Origin: Geothrix sp.
Lineage (GTDB): Bacteria > Acidobacteriota > Holophagae > Holophagales > Holophagaceae
Reading direction: 5' to 3'
Assembly: GCF_020622065.1 (NCBI RefSeq)
Contig: NZ_JAHRYQ010000002.1
Coordinates: 64,867 to 128,866, forward strand
Length of the DNA stretch: 64,000 nt
In this document: piece by piece, positions 1-6,788 of the stretch
Layout of the letters: every line of letters begins with the position of its first letter
How positions within the stretch are numbered: the first letter of the stretch is position 1
Program-made: the position numbers and the translations under genes
Notes under the pieces: generated by a model
Database searches by the model: none
What the model saw: the letters and a program-made list of their open reading frames with translations, nothing else
Told to the model about the DNA's origin: nothing

Positions 1-2
1 GG

Positions 3-89
3 GGCGGCGTCCCCGCGCGAAGGATCGACCGCGAGGAGATGGACCGCATCAAGTCCGAGATCCGAGGCATGTCTGAAACTCTGGGGTGA
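3..89 (+). CDS. C-terminal end of an unidentified protein (partial)
   Basis: An open frame enters from the left edge and stops at a TGA at 87-89. Only 28 residues are visible; they are charged and helical-looking, with an arginine- and glutamate-rich stretch (REEMDRIKSEIRGM). This is too little to recognise a family. Codon usage fits the neighbours, so it is probably the real end of an upstream gene rather than a chance frame. Confidence 0.4.
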   Translation, partial: GGVPARRIDREEMDRIKSEIRGMSETLG

Positions 90-207
90 CAACGGTTATC
101 GTGAGCCTTGGCAGGGATGGAACGCGGGACTAGGCAACGCACGGCGATCCCGGGACAATGGCGGTTTCCCCCCGGGGCCACCCCCCTTCTCACCTCAGGT
201 TCAGCTG

Positions 208-1086
208 ATGCGCAGATTCGCTCTCATCCCCACCCTTCTCGTTCCTGCGGCCCTGGTGGCCCAGGCTCCGGCCCCTTCTCTGGGAGACCGCGTGAAGGCC
301 GAGCGGCCCGCCGTGGACAAGCTCCTGGCCGAGCTGAAGTTCCCCGAGGCCCAGAAGCGGGCCGAGGCCCTGCTTCCTACCGTGAAGCCCGCCTTCGACA
401 AGACCAACAACCAGACCATGGTGCAGAGCTGCGCCACCTACATGGATCTGGGCCAGGCCTACCGCATGGCGCTGGAGACGGCGGACGCGGCCGGCGCCTG
501 GGAGAAGGCCCTCGAGTACGCGAAGACGGCCAAGGCCCTGAGCCTCGAGAGCTACGCGGCCGTGAAGGAACCTTTCACCCAGACCGTGACCTACTACACC
601 GCCTCCGGTGTCCGGGCCAAGCAGGTGCTCGAAGAGAACGCCGATCGCATCAAGGAACTGAAGGCCATGACCACCCTCGATCCGGGCCAGCGCCAGGAAC
701 TGGACCTGGCCCTCGGCGTGGAGAAGGAAGTCGGTGACAGCGCCAAGTGGGTGAAGTTCTTCCAGACCTACCTGGATGTCACCAAGCGCGAGTCCGAAGC
801 CTTCGATCCCCTGGTCACCATCATGGAGAAGAAGCTCCAGGGCGAGCAGGACCAGATCAACGAATACAAGGGCGGCAAGGGCGACAAGACGAAGTGGGTC
901 GAGGCCGTCGTGTCCAGCCCCGCCTACCTCGAGGCCCAGGGCGACAAGGCCGGCAAGGCACGCTTCCTGTATCGTCTCGCGACCCTGGATCCCGAGAGCA
1001 AGAAGGTCCAGCACCAGTTGGACATCCTGAATGGCAAGGCTGCGGCCCCCGCACCCAAGGCCACCAAGAAGGGAAAGAAGGGCTGA
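208..1086 (+). CDS. Secreted alpha-helical (TPR-like) protein, unknown function
   Basis: This 292-residue protein begins with a basic-hydrophobic signal peptide (MRRFALIPTLLVPAALVAQA, cleavage likely after AQA), so it should be exported. The mature part is almost entirely helical, alternates short Ala/Leu/Glu-rich helices in the manner of divergent TPR repeats, and ends in an Ala-Pro-Lys tail (PKATKKGKKG). No catalytic motif is visible. A possible promoter, TTGGCA at 108-113 and TAGGCA at 131-136 with 17-bp spacing, lies upstream. The next gene, rnr, starts 27 bases after its stop, so the two may be cotranscribed. The exported helical-repeat reading is inference; the family is not recognised. 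Confidence 0.75.
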   Translation: MRRFALIPTLLVPAALVAQAPAPSLGDRVKAERPAVDKLLAELKFPEAQKRAEALLPTVKPAFDKTNNQTMVQSCATYMDLGQAYRMALETADAAGAWEKALEYAKTAKALSLESYAAVKEPFTQTVTYYTASGVRAKQVLEENADRIKELKAMTTLDPGQRQELDLALGVEKEVGDSAKWVKFFQTYLDVTKRESEAFDPLVTIMEKKLQGEQDQINEYKGGKGDKTKWVEAVVSSPAYLEAQGDKAGKARFLYRLATLDPESKKVQHQLDILNGKAAAPAPKATKKGKKG

Positions 1087-1112
1087 TCCCTTCCGGGGCT
1101 GTACCCTGAGGC

Positions 1113-3428
1113 ATGGCCCGTCGTTCTTCCTCCCGCATCCCCGTCCGCGCCCCGTCGCGCACCCCTGACCGACGGGAGTCCCCTGGAACGCCCAGGCCCC
1201 AGGTTTCACGGCCCCAGGGCCCGGCGCTCCGGCCGTATGAAAGCTTTGAAGCGGCCTTCATCGGCCATCCCGAGGGCACCGGCGGATTCCTGAGGATCCC
1301 CGGCATGCCCAAGGGCCCAGGTGCGGACCTTCTGGTGGATTGGCGGGACGCCCATGGCGCCATCCACGGGGACCGCGTGGTGGCCGAAGTGAGCGGCGAA
1401 GGCTGGGATGGACGCCTCAAGGCCCGGATCCTGGAGATCAAAGGCCGGGGCGAAGTCCCCCTGCCCGGAACCCTCCAGAAGCAGCCCTGGGGCTGGCGGG
1501 TGGTGCCCCTCGAACCGCGGATCTCCCAGATCATCGCCGTCCCACCGACGGATCTGGCCGAGGATGGCGAGCTCGTCAGCGTGAAGCTCGACGCCGATCC
1601 CGAGGCCAAGCAGCTGCGCGGCACCGTGGTGGCGCGGCTCGGGAAGAAGACCGACCTGAAGATCGAGAACCGCCTCACGGCAGCCCTGTTCAACCTCCGC
1701 ACGACCTTCCCCGATGCCGTCATGAAGGAATTGGCCCCCTTCCCCACCCGCATTGCGGCCGAGTGGCTCCGCGGTAGAGAGGATCTCCGCGAAGTGCTGA
1801 CCTGCACCGTGGATCCGCCCACCGCGAAGGATTTCGACGACGCCATCAGCCTGGAGGCCCTGCCCAAGTCCGAGGGCGGCGGCTGGCTGCTGGGCGTGCA
1901 CATCGCCGATGTGAGCCACTATGTCGCGGAGGGCGGCCCGCTGGACGAGGAGGCCCGCCTGCGCGGCACCTCGGTCTATTTCCCGGATGAAGCTATTCCC
2001 ATGATCCCGGACCGCCTCAGCGGCGACCTCTGCAGCCTGCGCGAAGGCGTGGACCGGCTCACCATGACGGCCTGGATGACGATCTCGCCCGAACTCGAGG
2101 TCGTGGAGACGCGGCTTTCGGAAAGCGTCATCCGCAGCGCGAAGCGCCTCACCTACGACGAGGTGAAGGAGGCCTGCATCGACCTGTCGACCCGCAAGCG
2201 GGCCGAGCTGGGCGAAGCCCTCTGCGCCCACCTGGACGAAGCCCTGGTGCTCTCCCGGCGCCTGACCCAGGTGCGCCTGGAACGCGGAGCCATGAACCTG
2301 GACTCGGAGGAGGCGGAGTTCATCTTCGACGAGGAGGGCCGTCCCGTGGACGCCCGGCGCTATCCCCGCCATGACGCCCACCGCATGATCGAGGAGTTCA
2401 TGCTGCTGGCGAACGAAACGGTGGCGCGCTTCTTCACCCGCAAGAAGATCCCCTCCATCTACCGCATCCACGACGAACCCGATCCGCTGAAGCTGGAGAT
2501 CTTCGCCGAAGTGGCCCGCGCCTTCGGGCTCCTCAAGCCCAAGGAGGTGCCCACGCCGGAGCACCTCAACGCCATGCTCGACAAGATCCGGGGCGGGCCG
2601 CTGGAGGCCATGATCAACAACCTGCTGCTCCGCAGCCTCAAGAAGGCCGAGTACAGCGTCGACAACATCGGCCATTCGGGCCTGGCGCTCCAGGACTACC
2701 TGCACTTCACCAGCCCGATCCGGCGCTATCCCGACCTCATCGTGCATCGCCTGCTGAAGAAGATCCTGCGGGGCGAGCAGCTGCCCGAGAGCCTCCACAG
2801 CCACCTGGCCGTGCTGGCCAAGGGGGCCAGCGATGCGGAACAGAAGGCGACCGAGGCCGAGCGCGAGAACGACAAGTGGAAGGCCTGCCTGCTCATGAAG
2901 TCCCGCATCGGCCAGCGCTTCCGGGGCCGCATCCAGGGCTTCTCGGCCAAGGTGGTGTTCATCACGCTGGAATCGCCCTTCGTGGAGGCCGGTGTGCCCC
3001 TGGCGGCCCTGGGCGGGAACTTCTGGGTGGACGAACATCGGATGAAGGCCACGGGCCTGCGCGGCACCGTGGTGCTCTCCATCGGCGATGCAGTGGAAGT
3101 CGAGATCACCACCGTGGACGAGGATCTCCGCCGCATCAGCGCCTGGCTCACGGAAGCGAAGGCCCAGGATGCGCACGGGAAGGGTTGCGTCTTCGTCCCC
3201 ACGCTGGCCGCGCCGGCCGTGCTGCGCGAAGGGGATCTGGAGCAGCCCCGCCGGAAGGGCGCTTCCCGGACGCGGGAGACACACCCGCAGCGCGAGACCG
3301 CCCCCAAGGGGCGCCCACCCAAGAAGGCCCGCGTGGCCAGCGGCAAAGGCCGGGAAGCCAAGCCCAAGGCGCCTAAAGGAAGCGTCCGGGGGAGCGCACG
3401 GGGCGGGGCCAAGCGGAAGGGCCGATGA
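1113..3428 (+). CDS. rnr: Ribonuclease R (RNB/VacB family 3'-5' exoribonuclease)
   Basis: RNase R degrades structured RNA processively from the 3' end in the cytoplasm. The 771-residue length fits the family. An N-terminal OB-like region is followed by the RNB catalytic domain with the acidic metal-binding cluster DPPTAKDFDDAISLE (about residues 231-245) and the HIADVSHYV block. An S1 RNA-binding domain lies at about 598-685. The last 70 residues form a very basic Lys/Arg/Gly/Pro tail, similar in character to the basic tail of other RNase R proteins. The stop overlaps the ruvC start (ATGA), so the two genes are probably translationally coupled. Confidence 0.95.
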   Translation: MARRSSSRIPVRAPSRTPDRRESPGTPRPQVSRPQGPALRPYESFEAAFIGHPEGTGGFLRIPGMPKGPGADLLVDWRDAHGAIHGDRVVAEVSGEGWDGRLKARILEIKGRGEVPLPGTLQKQPWGWRVVPLEPRISQIIAVPPTDLAEDGELVSVKLDADPEAKQLRGTVVARLGKKTDLKIENRLTAALFNLRTTFPDAVMKELAPFPTRIAAEWLRGREDLREVLTCTVDPPTAKDFDDAISLEALPKSEGGGWLLGVHIADVSHYVAEGGPLDEEARLRGTSVYFPDEAIPMIPDRLSGDLCSLREGVDRLTMTAWMTISPELEVVETRLSESVIRSAKRLTYDEVKEACIDLSTRKRAELGEALCAHLDEALVLSRRLTQVRLERGAMNLDSEEAEFIFDEEGRPVDARRYPRHDAHRMIEEFMLLANETVARFFTRKKIPSIYRIHDEPDPLKLEIFAEVARAFGLLKPKEVPTPEHLNAMLDKIRGGPLEAMINNLLLRSLKKAEYSVDNIGHSGLALQDYLHFTSPIRRYPDLIVHRLLKKILRGEQLPESLHSHLAVLAKGASDAEQKATEAERENDKWKACLLMKSRIGQRFRGRIQGFSAKVVFITLESPFVEAGVPLAALGGNFWVDEHRMKATGLRGTVVLSIGDAVEVEITTVDEDLRRISAWLTEAKAQDAHGKGCVFVPTLAAPAVLREGDLEQPRRKGASRTRETHPQRETAPKGRPPKKARVASGKGREAKPKAPKGSVRGSARGGAKRKGR

Positions 3429-3940
3429 TCGTCGCCCCGTCGCCTGTGCGCTGTCTGGGGGTGGATCCGGGCTCCCTGGCCTGTGGATGGGCCGTGGTCG
3501 AGCGCTTCGGATCGCGGATGACCCTGGTGGAGGCCGGCGTCATCCGCAACCCCCGGGGGGCGGATTTCGACCAGCGGGCCCTGCATATCCATGAACGGCT
3601 GGCGGAGGCCATCGCCGCCCACCATCCCGGCTTCATGGCCGTGGAATCCCCTTTCGTGGAGAAGAACGCCGCCACCGCCTTGAAACTGGGCCAGATCCGC
3701 GGAGGCATCCTGCTCACGGCGGCCCTGCACGGGCTGCCCGTGGGCGACTACAACCCCATGCAGGTGAAGAAGGCCGTCAGCGGCTACGGGTGGGCGGACA
3801 AGAGCCAGGTGGGAAAGATGGTGATGACCCTGCTGAACTTGAAGGAGCCCCTGGCCGCCGATGCGGCGGATGCGGCGGCCGTGGCCATCGGTCATCTCCT
3901 GGCGACCCGGGGTCTGCCGGCGGCTCCGGGACGGGCCTGA
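3425..3940 (+). CDS. ruvC: Crossover junction endodeoxyribonuclease RuvC
   Basis: RuvC resolves Holliday junctions together with RuvAB. The 171-residue protein keeps all four catalytic acids of the RNase H-like fold: Asp14 (GVDPGS), Glu74 (AVESPFVEKNA), Asp146 and Asp149 (ADAADAAAVAIGH). It overlaps rnr by 4 bases. ruvA and ruvB are not adjacent, unlike in many proteobacterial ruv operons. No terminator is obvious directly after it; an AT-rich regulatory region follows. Confidence 0.96.
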   Translation: MIVAPSPVRCLGVDPGSLACGWAVVERFGSRMTLVEAGVIRNPRGADFDQRALHIHERLAEAIAAHHPGFMAVESPFVEKNAATALKLGQIRGGILLTAALHGLPVGDYNPMQVKKAVSGYGWADKSQVGKMVMTLLNLKEPLAADAADAAAVAIGHLLATRGLPAAPGRA

Positions 3941-3961
3941 CCGGGCCTATAACGACCCGAA

Positions 3962-4030
3962 TGTCATGTTTTTCAAGGCCTTCGGAAATTGTCATGCACT
4001 TCATGACAAAAAACTTCGTAACTCATGACA
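3962..4030. promoter_or_regulatory. Array of TGTCATG/CATGACA operator half-sites
   Basis: In an AT-rich island, the heptamer TGTCATG or its complement occurs four times: 3962-3968, 3990-3996, 4002-4008 and 4024-4030. The middle two form a perfect palindrome, TTGTCATG-cactt-CATGACAA (3989-4009). The outer copies point inward in the same arrangement. A further palindrome, ATCATGAT, is at 4074-4081. The array lies 80-145 bases upstream of the small gene at 4107 and looks like a binding platform for a dimeric repressor or activator that I cannot name. Confidence 0.55.
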
Positions 4031-4035
4031 TTTCT

Positions 4036-4050
4036 TGTGATGTCTATCAC
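4036..4050. promoter_or_regulatory. CRP/FNR-family-like binding site
   Basis: TGTGA-N6-TCAC (4036-4050) contains the perfect inverted repeat GTGAT-gtct-ATCAC, close to the CRP consensus TGTGA-N6-TCACA. It sits against a possible -10 hexamer TAGCCT (4051-4056) in front of the 66-residue gene at 4107. A regulator bound here would overlap the core promoter. Assignment to the CRP/FNR family rests on sequence pattern only. Confidence 0.45.
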
Positions 4051-4106
4051 TAGCCTAAGTCATCCGCAATGACGATCATGATGTCCAGGAAGCACACGGA
4101 GCCGCC

Positions 4107-4307
4107 ATGCACATGGACACCGCCGCCCGACAGCACAACCCAGCCTTCTGGACCACCGCTGAGCGGTTGCACGAAGTCTTCAACCAGCTTGAGCACCAGA
4201 TGAGCAGCTCGCCGCGCGGTCTGGCCGTGCTCCGCCAGGTCCAGGCCCTCGAAGCCGAACTCGAAGCCGAAGTGATGCACCGCAGCCGCCGCATCGCCGC
4301 AGCCTGA
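4107..4307 (+). CDS. Small helical protein of 66 residues, unknown function
   Basis: The gene has a good ribosome site (GGAG at 4098-4101, five bases before ATG), its own AT-rich upstream control region and a strong terminator 14 bases after the stop. These argue for a real gene despite its size. The product has no signal peptide or membrane segment. Its second half is a probable amphipathic helix (LRQVQALEAELEAEV) rich in Leu, Glu and Arg, with His and Gln in the first half. An ATG two codons downstream (4113) is an alternative start. The unusually elaborate operator region suggests tightly regulated expression. No family recognised. Confidence 0.7.
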   Translation: MHMDTAARQHNPAFWTTAERLHEVFNQLEHQMSSSPRGLAVLRQVQALEAELEAEVMHRSRRIAAA

Positions 4308-4320
4308 TCGTTTCCTCCTG

Positions 4321-4357
4321 ACGCAGAAGGGCCCGGCGATGCCGGGCCCTTCTGCGT
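4321..4357. terminator. Bidirectional hairpin terminator
   Basis: Perfect 17-bp inverted repeat, ACGCAGAAGGGCCCGGC and its complement, around a GAT loop. It lies between two convergent genes (4107-4307 plus, 4369-6114 minus). The stem has little flanking T-tract on either side, but its position and perfection fit a shared intergenic terminator. Confidence 0.75.
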
Positions 4358-4368
4358 ACCGGCCGAGA

Positions 4369-6114
4369 TCACGGCTTCGGCGGTTCCATCCGGAAGCTGA
4401 AGGTCTTCCAGGGGGCATCCAGCAGGACGCGGGTTTCGCCGCGCCAGCTGAAATCCGGGTTCTCACTGCGGATCAGAAGACTGCCGCCGGCCTGGGAGGC
4501 ATCGAACACAACATTGGGCCTGGATTCGGCCCATGGAGTGGCAGCCGTCGGCTCCTCTGAGGGCCTCGTCCCGATGTGAATGCTCGCCAGCGCCTTGGTG
4601 CCTTCCGACGGCAGGATGTTCAGAACCAAGTTCCCCCGGCCACTGATGCGCAGATAAAGAGTCTTCTGCCCCCCAGAGCCCCGGATCACCCCTCGCACCT
4701 CACCGTCCGCCAGCGGCGCCTCGGGTTGCACGGCCTTGGCGGCCAGCACATCCATCACCAAGGCACGGTAGCGGGTCGCCTCCTCGGTGATGCGCCCTTC
4801 CTCCAGGGCCCTCTCCCCGCAGTTGTAGGCCGCCACGGCTTTCGCCACATCCCCCTGATAGCGGTCCAGGAGAAAGCGCAGGTACTTCGCCCCCGCCGCC
4901 ATGACCTGGGCGGGATCGTTCAGGTCCTTCGCGCCGTAGGTCCGGGCGGTGTCGGGCATGACCTGGAGCAGGCCCAGAGCCCCCAGCGGGCTTCTGGCCG
5001 CTGAGTTGAAGCCGCTCTCCACCCAGGCCATGCTGCGGAGCAGCTGGGGATCCACACCTTCGCGGATCGCCAGGGCATCGAGCTGGGCCACCACCGCGGC
5101 CGGGGCTCCGATGGGAGGGTTCGCCGGAGTGGCCGCCCGCAAGGCCACCACCGCGCAGGGGATCAGGAGGAGGGTGAGAAGCCCCCCATGGAAGCCCGTG
5201 ACGGGCCTGGGCGTGAGCAGCCGTTCGATGCGCGCGAGCAAATGTCCTCCTCGGGCCGCGAGGGCCGGAAACAGCGGGAACGGAAGGGCGGGCTGGAGGT
5301 CATCCAGCGCATTGAGGGCCAGGGCCAGGCGCCGCGGATCGCCGAGGCTCCGGGCCGCCAGATCATCGGCGAGTTCCTCGCGCTCGGCCCGGATCCGGGC
5401 CGAAAGCCACCAGACGGCGGGATGGAAGAAGAGCAGCGTCTCGGCGAGGCCCTGAAGCAGGTTGCCAAGGTAGTCCAGGCGGTGCACATGGGCCAGCTCA
5501 TGGGCCAGGAGCGCCTCCAGATAGGCCTGAGGCAGGCTGGTGAGCAGGGCGACCGGAACCAGCACCACGGGCCTCCACAGGCCGAGGGCCATGGGCGTGT
5601 CGCCCCGCCTCGTCAGGAGCAGACGGACGGAGCACCGCAGGCCCATCCGCTCCGCCAGCGCCTTGACCACAGCCTCCCATTCGCGAGGGGCCGGGGTCCC
5701 CTCCCGTCTCCAGCGCAGGCTGAGCGCGAAGCCCCCGCCCAGGCGCACGGCCATGAGGCCGGCCCCCAGCGCCCACAGCGCCACCAGCACCGGCAGGCGG
5801 GGCTGAAGCGCCGCTTCCAGGCGGGTCAGCAACGGGGGGGCGATGGTCAGCGTCGAAGCGCGGTGGACGGTGGGCGACGCGAGGATCTGGAGGTCCATGC
5901 CGACCTGCCCCGGCCCCGCCGACACGGGGCGGTGGAACCGCCAGGCCGTGCCCGCCGGCACCACCAGGCATAGGAACAGGATCAGACCATTCAAGGCGTG
6001 GCGCGAGCGGTCCCGCAGGAAGAGGCCACCCCCCGCCGCCAGCAGCACCAGGAGACAGCCCTGCCAGAGCGAATGAATGAGGGACCAGCCCAGGATCTGG
6101 ATGAAGGCGGTCAT
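4369..6114 (-). CDS. BlaR1-like M56 metalloprotease fused to a lytic transglycosylase (SLT) domain
   Basis: The 581-residue protein has the BlaR1/MecR1 layout: membrane helices near residues 5-33, 39-57 and 106-124, a zinc protease loop with HELAH (205-209) and a downstream EREELADD helix, then a fourth helix at about 308-326. In BlaR1 the segment after this helix is an extracytoplasmic penicillin-binding sensor. Here it is an SLT-type transglycosylase domain with catalytic-type Glu366 (WVESGFN), GLLQVMP (381-387) and AYNCG (429-433), followed by about 115 residues of beta-rich sequence. Its start overlaps the blaI stop (ATGA). Inference: a sensor-protease that binds or cleaves peptidoglycan and inactivates the neighbouring BlaI repressor. 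Confidence 0.88.
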   Translation of the reverse strand: MTAFIQILGWSLIHSLWQGCLLVLLAAGGGLFLRDRSRHALNGLILFLCLVVPAGTAWRFHRPVSAGPGQVGMDLQILASPTVHRASTLTIAPPLLTRLEAALQPRLPVLVALWALGAGLMAVRLGGGFALSLRWRREGTPAPREWEAVVKALAERMGLRCSVRLLLTRRGDTPMALGLWRPVVLVPVALLTSLPQAYLEALLAHELAHVHRLDYLGNLLQGLAETLLFFHPAVWWLSARIRAEREELADDLAARSLGDPRRLALALNALDDLQPALPFPLFPALAARGGHLLARIERLLTPRPVTGFHGGLLTLLLIPCAVVALRAATPANPPIGAPAAVVAQLDALAIREGVDPQLLRSMAWVESGFNSAARSPLGALGLLQVMPDTARTYGAKDLNDPAQVMAAGAKYLRFLLDRYQGDVAKAVAAYNCGERALEEGRITEEATRYRALVMDVLAAKAVQPEAPLADGEVRGVIRGSGGQKTLYLRISGRGNLVLNILPSEGTKALASIHIGTRPSEEPTAATPWAESRPNVVFDASQAGGSLLIRSENPDFSWRGETRVLLDAPWKTFSFRMEPPKP

Positions 6115-6485
6115 TGCTCCTCCCCGCCCAACATCTCCCGAATGCGGTTCTTCTCGTCGGGGCTGACGGTTCCGGAGCGGAGGGCCGCAAGCACCAGCGC
6201 CGCGGCCGAACCCCCGAACAACCGCTCGGTCAGGTCCGTCACCAGGCCGCCCTCCGTGGTTGCCCGGCTCTGGGCAGGCGCGTAGACATGACTGCGTTGG
6301 CTCTCATCCCGGGTCACCAGGCCCTTCTCCAGCATCACCTGGAACATCCGCAGCACGCCGGTGTACGCATAGTCCTCTCGGCGGCTCAGGTAGGCATGGA
6401 CCTCCTTGACCGTGGCCGGGCCCAGCTCCCACAGGATGCGCAGGAGCTTGAGCTCCACTTCTGTCGGCTTGACGGGACGCTTCAT
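6111..6485 (-). CDS. blaI: BlaI/MecI-family transcriptional repressor
   Basis: This 124-residue winged-helix protein has the family opening (KPTEVELKLLRILWELGPATVKEV) and a central YAYTGVLRMFQVMLEKGLV recognition region, followed by a short dimerisation and cleavage tail. Start ATG at 6485 was chosen over an upstream in-frame extension because the operator lies at 6495-6524, directly before it. BlaI proteins repress their own operon until the partner M56 protease triggers their cleavage. The partner is the overlapping downstream gene. No beta-lactamase gene is linked, so the targets are probably cell-wall genes elsewhere or only this operon. Confidence 0.9.
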   Translation of the reverse strand: MKRPVKPTEVELKLLRILWELGPATVKEVHAYLSRREDYAYTGVLRMFQVMLEKGLVTRDESQRSHVYAPAQSRATTEGGLVTDLTERLFGGSAAALVLAALRSGTVSPDEKNRIREMLGGEEQ

Positions 6486-6494
6486 GGGACCTCT

Positions 6495-6524
6495 TACACA
6501 AGATGGTGTAGACAATTTTGTGTA
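6495..6524 (-). promoter_or_regulatory. Candidate BlaI operator/promoter of the blaI operon
   Basis: Upstream of blaI the half-site TACACAA (6495-6501) and its complement TTGTGTA (6518-6524) form a perfect 7-bp inverted repeat with a 16-bp spacer. Inner copies (GTGTA at 6506-6510, TAGACA at 6509-6514) create overlapping TACAC/GTGTA dyads. ACA/TGT dyads are the hallmark of BlaI/MecI operators. The position, 10-40 bases before the blaI start, fits autoregulation. Confidence 0.6.
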
Positions 6525-6631
6525 TATTCTTCCCGCTGTCAATCCGGAAACAAGCCGGACAGGACCAGGAATGCCGAGCAAGCTCCGGCCGGCTTTGCCA
6601 CACCAGGGTGCGGGGCCCCGAAGAATGAAAA

Positions 6632-6654
6632 GGGCACCCCGAGGAGGGGTGCCC
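6632..6654 (-). terminator. Rho-independent terminator (minus strand)
   Basis: GGGCACCCC and GGGGTGCCC form a perfect 9-bp stem with a 5-base loop, followed on the minus strand by TTTTCATT. It lies about 135 bases after the malic enzyme stop and would end that transcript before blaI. The rest of the 6486-6788 gap holds only the blaI operator and a weaker palindrome near 6719-6736; I see no gene in it. Confidence 0.75.
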
Positions 6655-6788
6655 AGGAGTCTCGGCCGAATGGGTCGTTGGCCGGAAGGGGCTGGCGAAA
6701 ACGGTCGCCCCGAGGGAGGAAAGAGAGTCTCTTCCCGCCCCCCAGGCTAGGCCGCAGTTCCAACCTCACAAGGGGAAAAGAGGCCGAT

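Noticed and set aside
1206-3284. A 692-residue open frame antisense to rnr
   Set aside because: Composition is typical of antisense reads of GC-rich genes (His/Gly/Ala/Leu-rich, no domains); the sense strand encodes a clear RNase R.
4369-6485. Classical beta-lactam resistance operon
   Set aside because: blaI and an M56 protease are present, but the penicillin-sensor domain is replaced by SLT and no beta-lactamase gene is linked.
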